Of a stretch of 64,000 bases of DNA, positions 25,324 through 33,510 are shown one piece after another (the stretch's first letter is position 1; each line of letters begins with the position of its first letter). The notes beneath the pieces are model-generated. The model was given only the letters and a program-made list of their open reading frames with translations. It searched no databases and had not been told where the DNA came from. Where the stretch lies: NCBI GenBank assembly GCA_030550275.1, contig JAUQPR010000006.1, positions 62,001-126,000 of the forward strand, given 5' to 3'. The position numbers and the translations under genes are program-made. This stretch comes from Bacteroidota bacterium (lineage in GTDB: Bacteria; Bacteroidota; Ignavibacteria; Kapaibacteriales; HRBIN21).

Positions 25324-27252
25324 CTACGATGCAGAGGTAGCGGGCGCGCGTACGTTATCCCAGCGCACCTCCAGCCGAACCGAACGCCCAGGCATGGGGT
25401 AGTTCCGGATCACCTCGTAGGAGGCACCCAGCACGTTGTGCACGCGGGCTCGCAATTGCAGCATTCCCCCGAAGAGCCGTAGGTCTGTGCCAGCAGTAGC
25501 GTCGAGCGTGGCGTACGGAGCCAGACGGCTCTGCGGGGAGTTATCGGGCTGGCTCCAGCGTTCGCCGACCGCGTGGAGATGTAGCCCCAGTTCTACGGCT
25601 GCACGGCGAACGGTTAAAGCAGCGGAGCCGAGCAGTTGCGGCGTGTAGGGCAGTTGGCGTCCGCGCGTGTAGGGATTGGTGCCCTGGTCGGTTGTGCGCT
25701 GCCACGTTGCCGTTGCGGAGAGCCGGAGGTATTCAATCGGGGCAAACTCCAGCATGGCTTCGACACCGCGGCTCCAGACCCTCCCCACGTTGAAGGTGCT
25801 CCAGAAGACTGGGCTGCGCGGGAGAGCGACGATTTGGTCAGTGACAAGCAGGGTGAACAGCTCCAGCGCTGCCGCAAGTGTGCGGCTCCCCAGCTCGATG
25901 CCCAGATTCCAGGAGTGCACGCGTTCCGGGCGCAACGCCGCATTGCCGAAGTTGAAGTAGTAGAGCTCCACGAAGCTGGGCGGGCGGATGTTGTAGCTCC
26001 AGCTTGCGCGCAGATGTGTTCGGGCACTGCCCCACTCGGCACCGAGGGTCGGGGAGAGATACGCCCCGTGGCTGCTGTAGAGCTCCCAGCGAAGCCCGGC
26101 AATCACGGTCAGGCTTGGCAATGGGGACCACCATCCCAGCGCAGCAAGGGCAGCCCGTTGGCGGGCGGCGGAGGAGCGGTCGTGCGGTTTGAGCATCGAA
26201 CCCGAAAGCGCTTCATGCAGGACCTCCGCCGAGAGGGTGGAGGAGAGCTGCCCGCGCCGGGCATCCCAGCGGAGTTGGGCAGCGTATTCGGTCGAGAGCC
26301 CGGATTCGTCAGCGCCGTTGGGACCCCAGACGAGCGCGTCTGGGTCGCGGTAGCGCAGCTCGCTCCAGCGCATCCAGGAGAGGACATGCAGCTCATCGGT
26401 GGGGAGCTGGTACAGCAGCGTCGCAGCGGTGTGCCATTCGCGCTCCCAGAGTCGGGCACGGGCGAACTCGACCCGACCTTGCACGACGGGTCCGGGCACT
26501 CCGCGCACGCTCCACTGCGCCGAGCTCCGGAGCCATAGCCTGGTGTGCCCATCCCAGTACTGCCACGCGCCCATGAGTGCGGCTGCTGTGCGGTCGGCGT
26601 TCTGGCGCCGCTCCCACGTGAGCTGCCCGAACTGGTTGGAGGGGAAGGGATAGTCTCCGCGGCTGCGGAGGAGCTCTCCGGCAAGCTGCACAGCGTGAGC
26701 CTGGAAGCGATCTGCCAGGCGCGCGCTTGCCCGCCATTCCCCGAAGGAGCCACCTCCGAGCCCAAGAGCAAATCCCTCAGCGGGCGTCTGCAGAGAGCGC
26801 AGCAGTAGCACTCCGGCACCGGCATTCGCACCGAAGAGCGCGGAGCTGCCGCCACGCAGCAGCACAACCTCCTCCACAACGGAGCTGGGCACGTTACCCA
26901 GGTCGTAGAGCCCCTGTGCAGGGGTGTTGAGCCGGACTCCATCCCACAGGACCAGGGTGTGGACTGCGCCCAGCCCGCGCAAGGAGAGCGTTTTGAGTCC
27001 GCTGGCACCGCCGTAGTCGCGCACGAAGACCCCGGGCAGGAGGCTGAGCAGCTCTGAAAGCTGCCACGTTCTCAACCGTTCCAGCTCGGCTTTGCTCCAG
27101 CGGTGCAGTGGGAGCCCAAGCGGTGGCACCGCCGGTGCGGGAGCTTCAACCTGGACCTCCGGCAAGCGCCGTGTGAGGGTATCCTCCTGTGCGTAGCCGG
27201 CAGGAGCCATCAGGCAAAGCAGAGGGAGCAGCGCTCTGAGCAGCGGGCTCAT
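25324..27252 (-). CDS. TonB-dependent outer-membrane receptor, BtuB-like
   Basis: A 642-residue receptor. A signal peptide (LLRALLPLLCLMAPAGYAQ) is followed by the plug (about residues 25-160: LSELLSLLPGVFVRDYGG, TLSLRGLGAVHTLVLWDG, VVEEVVLLRGGSSALFG) and then a barrel of alternating Tyr/Trp/Arg strands to the final aromatic-rich strand. Size and plug resemble cobalamin-type receptors, but the ligand is not certain. The ATG at 27252 overlaps the stop of the upstream deacetylase gene (ATGA), placing it at the end of a glycan-type cluster. An in-frame ATG at 27372 would lie inside that gene. Confidence 0.87.
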   Translation of the reverse strand: MSPLLRALLPLLCLMAPAGYAQEDTLTRRLPEVQVEAPAPAVPPLGLPLHRWSKAELERLRTWQLSELLSLLPGVFVRDYGGASGLKTLSLRGLGAVHTLVLWDGVRLNTPAQGLYDLGNVPSSVVEEVVLLRGGSSALFGANAGAGVLLLRSLQTPAEGFALGLGGGSFGEWRASARLADRFQAHAVQLAGELLRSRGDYPFPSNQFGQLTWERRQNADRTAAALMGAWQYWDGHTRLWLRSSAQWSVRGVPGPVVQGRVEFARARLWEREWHTAATLLYQLPTDELHVLSWMRWSELRYRDPDALVWGPNGADESGLSTEYAAQLRWDARRGQLSSTLSAEVLHEALSGSMLKPHDRSSAARQRAALAALGWWSPLPSLTVIAGLRWELYSSHGAYLSPTLGAEWGSARTHLRASWSYNIRPPSFVELYYFNFGNAALRPERVHSWNLGIELGSRTLAAALELFTLLVTDQIVALPRSPVFWSTFNVGRVWSRGVEAMLEFAPIEYLRLSATATWQRTTDQGTNPYTRGRQLPYTPQLLGSAALTVRRAAVELGLHLHAVGERWSQPDNSPQSRLAPYATLDATAGTDLRLFGGMLQLRARVHNVLGASYEVIRNYPMPGRSVRLEVRWDNVRAPATSAS

Positions 27253-28250
27253 TGGGCTGGAGCGGGCACGGGGCGGAGCTGCTGTGCAATTTCGGCAAGG
27301 GTTGCCCCGATGCACCCGCGCTGGAGGGCGTATTCGGCGGTGCGGAACATGGTGTCCAGAAACCGCTGGCATTGGCTGCGGGAGGAGAAGTACGGGTTGG
27401 CACCAGGGCGAAATTCGCAGCTATGGCAGGTCATCACCAGTGCAACATCGCTGCCCGTGCGCTGCGCCAGCTTGAGGTACCAGTCCACCGTGCGGAGCAG
27501 CTCCGGCAATGGGGTGAAGGCAGCGTAGAAGAGCCGAGGACGCAGGTCCCAGACGTACCGGTTCCAGCGGCGCCAGAGCCACGCCACCACGGGATGGTAT
27601 GGGTTGAAGCGTCGGCGCCATGCGCTGGGGAGCCAGCCGAAGGCGCCCGGGTACACGCTGACCGGGAGCTCCAGGAGCTGCCCTTGCCCGGCGCGGCAGA
27701 GGTCCTCCGTGGAGGGTGTGTACGGCAGCACGGGCGCGTCCAGGAAGCGGACGTTCGGCGCCCACCACTTGTACGGGGTGACGCTGCTGTCCACCCAGTA
27801 GCCAAGCCGTTCCAGCATGGCGATGCTGCGGGCGGCAATACCGTAGCGTCCCGCGCGGAAGCTCCGCGGGGACTCGCCGATGACCTCCTGGAAAAGCGCC
27901 GTCAGGTTCCGCAGCTTCTGCCACTCTACCTCCGCGCTGTAGTTGCACTGCATGGCGTAGGTGCCGGGGGCGTTCCAATCCGCTTCCGGCTCGATGTACT
28001 CCCCGTGCAAGTGGGTGCCCAGTTCGTAGGTGCCCTCCAAGGAACGAAGGGCTGCAACGGCGTCGCGGTCGCGCAAGACCTCGGGGCTGAGCAGGTATGT
28101 TGGGCGCAGTCCCAGCGCAACGGCGCGGCGATGGAAGAGCTGTGGCAGCTCCTCGATGATGTTTGCGCAGCGGATGGGGTAGCGCGTGCGCCAGTGCTCG
28201 GCTTTGTCGCATTCGGTGTCAACGGTAAGGGCAAAGAAGCAGCGCGGCAT
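27249..28250 (-). CDS. Polysaccharide deacetylase-like protein
   Basis: A 333-residue protein starting MPRCFFALTVDTECDKAE; the early Asp-Thr-Glu and later GTHLHGEY and MTCHSCEF suit the NodB-like metal-binding fold, in which Asp and two His bind the metal. SFRAGRYGIAARSIAMLERL and the YWVDSSVTPY motif are typical of the family. It probably removes acetyl groups from a sugar of a surface glycan. It overlaps the neighbouring acetyltransferase gene by one base and the receptor gene by four. Confidence 0.8.
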   Translation of the reverse strand: MPRCFFALTVDTECDKAEHWRTRYPIRCANIIEELPQLFHRRAVALGLRPTYLLSPEVLRDRDAVAALRSLEGTYELGTHLHGEYIEPEADWNAPGTYAMQCNYSAEVEWQKLRNLTALFQEVIGESPRSFRAGRYGIAARSIAMLERLGYWVDSSVTPYKWWAPNVRFLDAPVLPYTPSTEDLCRAGQGQLLELPVSVYPGAFGWLPSAWRRRFNPYHPVVAWLWRRWNRYVWDLRPRLFYAAFTPLPELLRTVDWYLKLAQRTGSDVALVMTCHSCEFRPGANPYFSSRSQCQRFLDTMFRTAEYALQRGCIGATLAEIAQQLRPVPAPAQ

Positions 28251-28843
28251 CAGCTCCTGCGTTGGCGAATCGCAACACAGCGTCCACAGACGTTCCAACG
28301 CCAAACGTGAAGGTATGCTCGGAAGCCGATAGCCTCAAAGCCGCGGCGCGAGGGGATATTGCGCGCCTCCACCAGGGCATAGGCATCGGTGAAGCCGTTC
28401 CGGTGGAGCCATTGTACGACCGCGCTCACGGTGCCGCGGTGCAGCCCACGCCCGCGGAATTCGGGCAGGGTGTAGCAACTGTGGATGTACGCCGCCCCAG
28501 TGGCGAAGGAGTGCTCGGCGCGGAGCTCCTCCAGCCAGATCCTGCCCGTGCTGACAAAGCAGTAGTACTGTAGAGCTCCTTCCGAGTACGACGCCGCAAA
28601 TGCCCACGATGCGGGCAAAGCATCCCAGAGCCGCTGCAGCCGCTGGCGGAGCTCGCCGGGGAGAAGGCGGAGGAACTCCTCACGCCGCTCGTATTCGAAC
28701 GGCTCCACTCGAAGCATCGGTGGCACGGGTGGGGGTGGCTCCACCGTGCGATGCAGCAGGATGAAGTGCTGCCGCCAGAGCAGCCAGCGCCCAGCCCGAC
28801 GCAGCCATCGCCGCAGTTGCCGTATCAGTGCCGGGAGAGCCAT
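28250..28843 (-). CDS. GNAT-family N-acetyltransferase
   Basis: A 197-residue protein. The C-terminal half carries the acetyl-CoA motif SCYTLPEFRGRGLHRGTV followed by ALVEARNIPSRRGFEAIGFR, both classic for GNAT enzymes. The N-terminus (IRQLRRWLRRAGRWLLWRQ) is strongly basic. The ATG at 28843 overlaps the upstream gene by 19 bases; an in-frame ATG at 29059 is inside that gene. Paired with a deacetylase and a second acyltransferase, it likely acylates an amino sugar. Confidence 0.8.
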   Translation of the reverse strand: MALPALIRQLRRWLRRAGRWLLWRQHFILLHRTVEPPPPVPPMLRVEPFEYERREEFLRLLPGELRQRLQRLWDALPASWAFAASYSEGALQYYCFVSTGRIWLEELRAEHSFATGAAYIHSCYTLPEFRGRGLHRGTVSAVVQWLHRNGFTDAYALVEARNIPSRRGFEAIGFRAYLHVWRWNVCGRCVAIRQRRS

Positions 28844-29883
28844 CGATTGAACCAGCCCATCACTCCGCGCGTGTTGGGGATGCGCAACCGGTAGAAGCGG
28901 AAGCTGCTCCGCGTCCAGTGACGCTTGTATTCGTCCTCGCCGCCCATGAAGTGGAACTCCCGCCAGCGCTGCTTTGCAAAGGCATCCTGCAGCAGATGCC
29001 ACAGCAGCCATTTGCTCGGAGCGAAGCGCTCGAAGGCGGGGTCGAACCCCTGCAGCCACCAGAAGAAGCTGCCGTTGTACTCAAAGCCCAGGATGAAGGA
29101 AGCCGGCACGCCGTCAATGCGGAGCCAGAACAGGCGCAGCCAGCCCGCAGCGCTGCTCTCCTGCACAAGCCGCTCCAGGAATGCCCGGTGCGCGTCGGAA
29201 TGGGCGAAGACAGAGCTCCGCCCGTGACGTTGTTGAGCAAGCTCGTGAAGCCGTAGGAGGTAAGCCAACTCCTGGGCATCAAGTCCGTGCCGCTCACACA
29301 GCTCCCAGTGGTGTTGCCCGTAGAGGGCTTGGCGGCGCCGAATAGCGCGTTGCACAAACTCGCGCCCGGTCTCTTCGGCAACGTACTCCTCCCAGCGCCG
29401 CCCGGCAATCCGAATGTACCAGCCCGAGGTGTACGGGTGCAATCGAGCCCCTGGGATGGAGCAGACCAGCGCCTGGTAGGCGTGCCAATTGGGCGAACCT
29501 TCAGCGATGTAGTGTCCGACGAACTCCATCCAGCGGTGCTGCCCGAGGAAGTCCATGAGCGCTTGGAGCGCCTCGCTGCGGTGCCCGGTGAGGATGCAAT
29601 CGGCAAACTCCGTAAGCTGTGCTCCCAGGAAGTGCAGGCGACGGAAGCGAAAGGGACCTCGACGGTACGGCTTCCACTGCAGCGGGACGAACCCGATGGT
29701 TTCTTCCCCACAGCGCAGCCGGAGAATCAGGGCAGAGGAGCTGGGGCAGATCGTGCCGTAGAGGCTTGCCAGCCACTCGTGCCGCAGGAAGGGACTATCG
29801 CTTCCGGAGCGTTGCAGCAGCGCGTTCCATTCAGAGCGGAGATGGGCAAACTCCCCTGCGCTGACCGGTTCGATGCTCAGCAT
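28825..29883 (-). CDS. CelD/BcsL-type (FemAB-like) acyltransferase
   Basis: A 352-residue protein of the GNAT/FemAB superfamily. Features are EWNALLQRSGSDSPFLRHEW at the start, IGFVPLQWKPYRRGPFRFRR, the middle FVQRAIRRRQ, LRLFWLRIDGVPASFILGFEYNG and the end EFHFMGGEDEYKRHWT. CelD/BcsL-like proteins are common in exopolysaccharide loci and transfer acyl or aminoacyl groups to glycans. It overlaps its upstream neighbour by seven bases. Confidence 0.82.
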   Translation of the reverse strand: MLSIEPVSAGEFAHLRSEWNALLQRSGSDSPFLRHEWLASLYGTICPSSSALILRLRCGEETIGFVPLQWKPYRRGPFRFRRLHFLGAQLTEFADCILTGHRSEALQALMDFLGQHRWMEFVGHYIAEGSPNWHAYQALVCSIPGARLHPYTSGWYIRIAGRRWEEYVAEETGREFVQRAIRRRQALYGQHHWELCERHGLDAQELAYLLRLHELAQQRHGRSSVFAHSDAHRAFLERLVQESSAAGWLRLFWLRIDGVPASFILGFEYNGSFFWWLQGFDPAFERFAPSKWLLWHLLQDAFAKQRWREFHFMGGEDEYKRHWTRSSFRFYRLRIPNTRGVMGWFNRWLSRH

Positions 29884-30662
29884 GGCTTATGGGCTTGGGC
29901 GATGAGTACTTCGCCCAGGTAGGCGCTCACTGGAAGCCGTTCCAGCCACAGGGCGCATCGCCACAGTGATGCGGGAAGGCGCCTGCCCAGCCGTACCGGG
30001 GGGACGGGTGCGCCGTAGAGCCGAATACGGCGAAACCCCGCTCGGCGCAGCTCCTGGAGCAGCTCCCGCGGCAGAAAGCGCATGCGGAAGTAGCCTCCGT
30101 GAGGGCGTTCGTCAATCTCCTTCGGGATGCCACGGCGCCTGTGCCAGCGCCGATGCCGGGCAACCAGCAACCACAGCTCCCCGCCGGGGTGGAGTGCTTG
30201 GTAAAAGCGTTCCAGCGCCTGGCGCCGCAGTTGCAGCGTCGGCAGATGCTGCAACACCTCTGTGCACAGAACCCAGCGCACGGGGGCGGGCGGCAGGAAG
30301 TGCGTAATATCGGCGCAGAATAGCTGCACACGTGTCCCAACGCTGCTGCCATCGAGCTGTTGCCGGAGCTGCTGCAGGCTTGCCGGGGAGAAATCCACGG
30401 CGAAGATCTCCACAGCAGCGAAACGCTCCGCGATGGCAAGCGTGTAGAGTCCAACCCCGCAGCCGGCGTCGTAGAGCTTCCCCCCTTGGTGGAGCCGCAT
30501 ACGTTCGAGCACAAACTCCCGCACAGCATACCACCAGTAAGCACCCCGCTGCGCGACCAATTGCGCATACGTCTGCGCCATCTGCTCACGGACGGAGAGC
30601 TCGCTACGCTGTTCAGGATTGACGAACCCTTCGCCACAGCCGGCGGAGAAGTTCTCGCTCAT
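29877..30662 (-). CDS. Class I SAM-dependent methyltransferase
   Basis: A 261-residue methyltransferase. Motif I is LYDAGCGVGLYTLAIAERF, followed by IFAVDFSPASLQQLRQQL and the post-motif FLPPAPVRWVLCTEVLQHL. It probably methylates a lipid-linked sugar or small molecule. The ATG at 30662 lies 50 bases inside the flippase gene; a downstream ATG at 30581 is an alternative start without a clear ribosome site either. Confidence 0.82.
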   Translation of the reverse strand: MSENFSAGCGEGFVNPEQRSELSVREQMAQTYAQLVAQRGAYWWYAVREFVLERMRLHQGGKLYDAGCGVGLYTLAIAERFAAVEIFAVDFSPASLQQLRQQLDGSSVGTRVQLFCADITHFLPPAPVRWVLCTEVLQHLPTLQLRRQALERFYQALHPGGELWLLVARHRRWHRRRGIPKEIDERPHGGYFRMRFLPRELLQELRRAGFRRIRLYGAPVPPVRLGRRLPASLWRCALWLERLPVSAYLGEVLIAQAHKPC

Positions 30663-32124
30663 CAGCGCTCAACGCCCAGTGCCACCCAGCAACTCCAAAG
30701 ATAGCAAGCCCTGCTGCAGCAGCGATCACTCCGCTGCCCAGGAGCAACTCCACCGCAACTGCCGCTCCCACACCCGCGGCAATGCACCCCAGAGCTCTGC
30801 CCAGTAGGCTATCCCAAGGGCTGAGGCGCTCCAGGTGGTACACCTGCCCTACCCGTAGCAGCGCTATAGCGAGGTTGACCACACTGTAGGCTGCGGCTGC
30901 TCCCAGCATCCCCGCCGTGGGGATGAGCACAGCAAAGAGGGCAATGTTGAGCACCGCTGTGAGGATGCCGTTGAAGAGGTTCACCTGCGGTCGCCCTATC
31001 ATGTTGAGCACGTAGCCGGCAACTCCAGGGGCGGCTCCCAGCCACGTGCCCAGCGCCAGGATTTGCAGCGCCGGTGCTGCAGCAGTGAACTCTTTGCCAA
31101 AGAGGCTCAAGATGAGCTCCGGCAGCGTCAGACAGCACAGTGCAGCGGGGAAAACCGCTAACAATGACCACCGCACAACTCGGCGGTAGAGCCCTCCCAG
31201 CGCTTCGCGTTCGCCCCGGGCAAACAGCTCCGCCACGGCTGGATTGAACGGCTCTCCGAGTGCGTAGACCGGCAACACCAGCAGCGGCTGTAGCCGAACC
31301 GCTGCCGAGTACAGCCCCACTTCGTGCGCCGAGCGGAAGAAGCCCAAAAACAGCACGTCCAGCTGGAAGGTGTAGCGGAAGAACAGACTCGTGGCAAAGA
31401 GCGTGAGCGCATAGCGCCAGAGCGCTTTTCGCTCCACAACGGCGGGAAGCCCGCGCTGACGGAGCCCGGGGAACACCCGCGCGACGAACAGTCCGCTGAG
31501 CAGCAGCACGGCAACATCCTGGAGCAAGCTGGAGCCCAGCGCAGCGTAAATGCCCTGCCCCATCCACAGGAGCAGCACCAAGGTGAGGAGCTTGACCCCT
31601 GCCCCGACGACAGCCGTGCTCAACTGCACGAGGCGCTGCTGTTGGAATCCCGTCAACACCGCCAGGAATATCCCGTAGAGCGCCGTCAGGAACACTGCCG
31701 GAGCAAAGAAGCGCACAGCGCTTTCCGTATACTCGGTCTGAGGGAGCCACCGACCAAGCTCTCCAGCCCAGAGGACGAGCACAAGGCTGACGATGCCGGC
31801 GCTGATCCCAACCCAGCGCAGGCTCATGCGGATCGCCCCTTTGAGCCGGTCCGGGCGCCCCTCACCGCGGTAGTAGGCAACGAAGCGCACCAGCGTCGCA
31901 CCCAGCCCGCTTTTGCACAGCTCTGCCAGGAAGGAGGACCATTGCACCAGTAGCGCGTACAGTCCGTACAGCTCAGCTCCGAGCGCGCGTGTGGTGATGA
32001 TGGCGGTCACCGGATTGAGCACCTGCGTCAGCAGATTCCCTGCTGCGGTGATGCTGGCATTGCGCAGAACTTGCCGAAAGGATGTTGTCTCCGGTGTTGC
32101 CGCATGCGCTTGTTCAGTGGGCAT
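30613..32124 (-). CDS. Polysaccharide flippase (MATE/Wzx-like)
   Basis: A 503-residue inner-membrane protein with about 12-14 hydrophobic helices. ASITAAGNLLTQVLNPVTAI with TRALGAELYGLYALLVQW is the start typical of the Wzx/oligosaccharide-flippase family, and a charged loop (GRPDRLKGAIRMSLRW) follows. It should flip a lipid-linked oligosaccharide to the periplasm. The ATG at 32124 overlaps the nhaA stop by 11 bases. Confidence 0.87.
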   Translation of the reverse strand: MPTEQAHAATPETTSFRQVLRNASITAAGNLLTQVLNPVTAIITTRALGAELYGLYALLVQWSSFLAELCKSGLGATLVRFVAYYRGEGRPDRLKGAIRMSLRWVGISAGIVSLVLVLWAGELGRWLPQTEYTESAVRFFAPAVFLTALYGIFLAVLTGFQQQRLVQLSTAVVGAGVKLLTLVLLLWMGQGIYAALGSSLLQDVAVLLLSGLFVARVFPGLRQRGLPAVVERKALWRYALTLFATSLFFRYTFQLDVLFLGFFRSAHEVGLYSAAVRLQPLLVLPVYALGEPFNPAVAELFARGEREALGGLYRRVVRWSLLAVFPAALCCLTLPELILSLFGKEFTAAAPALQILALGTWLGAAPGVAGYVLNMIGRPQVNLFNGILTAVLNIALFAVLIPTAGMLGAAAAYSVVNLAIALLRVGQVYHLERLSPWDSLLGRALGCIAAGVGAAVAVELLLGSGVIAAAAGLAIFGVAGWHWALSADERELLRRLWRRVRQS

Positions 32125-33484
32125 GCTCAGCGCTTTTCTGCAGGGCTGGGACGGTTTTGGGCAGCGTCCGTTGCAGCACCCCGATGCCCAGCACCGCCGA
32201 GAGGAACGACCCCAGCAGGATTCCCAGCTTGGCTTCGTTGAGCACGAGGTATTGCTCCCCGTAGGAGAGTCCGGCGATGAAGAGCGACATCGTAAAGCCA
32301 ATGCCCCCCAGCAGTGCAACGCCGTAGATGTGGCTCCAGCGAACGCCCTTCGGCAACATTGCTAAACGCAGCCGGACGCTTGCCCACGAAAACGCGAAGA
32401 TGCCTATCTGCTTGCCCAGGAAGAGCCCCAACGCAACGCCCAGGGTGACCGGGGACAGCAGCATCTCCTGGAGCCCGCCCAGCTCAAGCTGAACTCCTGC
32501 GTTGGCGAGCGCGAACACGGGCATAATCCCGTAGTTCACCCACGGGTGTAGCCCATGCAACGCCCGGTGCAGCGGCGATACTGCTGCGGTGCTGGCGCGT
32601 TCGATGTGCTCGCTCAGGGCAACAGCGAGCGCTGGCGACGGCGGCTGCTGTGCATGGTCGCTGAGCAGGCGCAGCGTGCCATTCCGGAACGCCTCCCAAG
32701 GCAATCGCGGGCGGATGGGGAGGGTGAACGCAACAAGGACCCCCGCAACGGTCGGATGCACCCCACTGGAGAGGAAGCTCAGCCAGATGGGAACTGCCAA
32801 CACCGCGTATACTCCCAGCGTCTGGATGCGCAACCGGTTGAGCCCCCACAGCACCCCAAGCAGGATGATGCCGGGGATGAGCGCCCCCAGCGCAAGCTGC
32901 TCCGTGTAGAAGAGCGCAATGATGAGCACCGCGCCGATATCATCGGCAATTGCCAAGCTGAGCAGGAAGATGCGCAAGGGGAAGGGGACTCGGTCCCCCA
33001 GCAGCGAGAGGAGCCCAACGGCAAATGCGATATCAGTTGCGCTCGGAATTGCCCACCCGCGCTGAGTAGGCATCCCGTGGTTGAACAGGGTGAAGATGAG
33101 CGCCGGAATCGCCATGCCGCCAACGGCAGCGTAGACTGGCAGCGCCGCCTTCTGCCACGAAGAGAGCTCTCCTTGCAGCAACTCCTGCTTGATCTCCAGC
33201 CCGACAAGGAAGAAGAAGATCGCCATCAAGCCGTCGTTGATCCAGAACACCAGCGGCTTGGACAGCGCCAAGTCCCCGTAGCCGATGACGAAGTGGGTGA
33301 AGAAGAGCTCCTCATAGCTTGCGCCCCAAGGGCTGTTTGCCCACAGGAGCGCGATGAGCGTGCTCAACAGTAGCAGGAGCCCCGGCACCGAAGGGTGCTC
33401 CAGGCGCTTCTGCAAGGCTTCCCGAAAGTGGTCCAACACCGTCTTTGGACAAGCGTAGTACTGCTCCAGCGGCGGTAGGCGCAT
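32114..33484 (-). CDS. nhaA: Na+/H+ antiporter NhaA
   Basis: A 456-residue antiporter. The ion-binding motif is SLAIADDIGAVLIIALFY, with the paired Asp residues of NhaA; PLVFWINDGLMAIFFFLVGLEIKQELLQGELS (cited in parts here) and GWAIPSATDIAFAVGLL are diagnostic. It expels sodium in exchange for protons. A TATCTTTC near-match to the promoter element is at 33495-33502. It heads the run of overlapping glycan genes, which is an odd partner. Confidence 0.93.
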   Translation of the reverse strand: MRLPPLEQYYACPKTVLDHFREALQKRLEHPSVPGLLLLLSTLIALLWANSPWGASYEELFFTHFVIGYGDLALSKPLVFWINDGLMAIFFFLVGLEIKQELLQGELSSWQKAALPVYAAVGGMAIPALIFTLFNHGMPTQRGWAIPSATDIAFAVGLLSLLGDRVPFPLRIFLLSLAIADDIGAVLIIALFYTEQLALGALIPGIILLGVLWGLNRLRIQTLGVYAVLAVPIWLSFLSSGVHPTVAGVLVAFTLPIRPRLPWEAFRNGTLRLLSDHAQQPPSPALAVALSEHIERASTAAVSPLHRALHGLHPWVNYGIMPVFALANAGVQLELGGLQEMLLSPVTLGVALGLFLGKQIGIFAFSWASVRLRLAMLPKGVRWSHIYGVALLGGIGFTMSLFIAGLSYGEQYLVLNEAKLGILLGSFLSAVLGIGVLQRTLPKTVPALQKSAEHAH

Positions 33485-33510
33485 CTGGATTCCCGAAAGA
33501 TACGACCCCT

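Noticed and set aside
27252-28310. A 352-codon open frame on the plus strand opposite the deacetylase gene
   Set aside because: It mirrors a well-supported gene codon for codon, has no recognisable motif and is a product of the high GC content.
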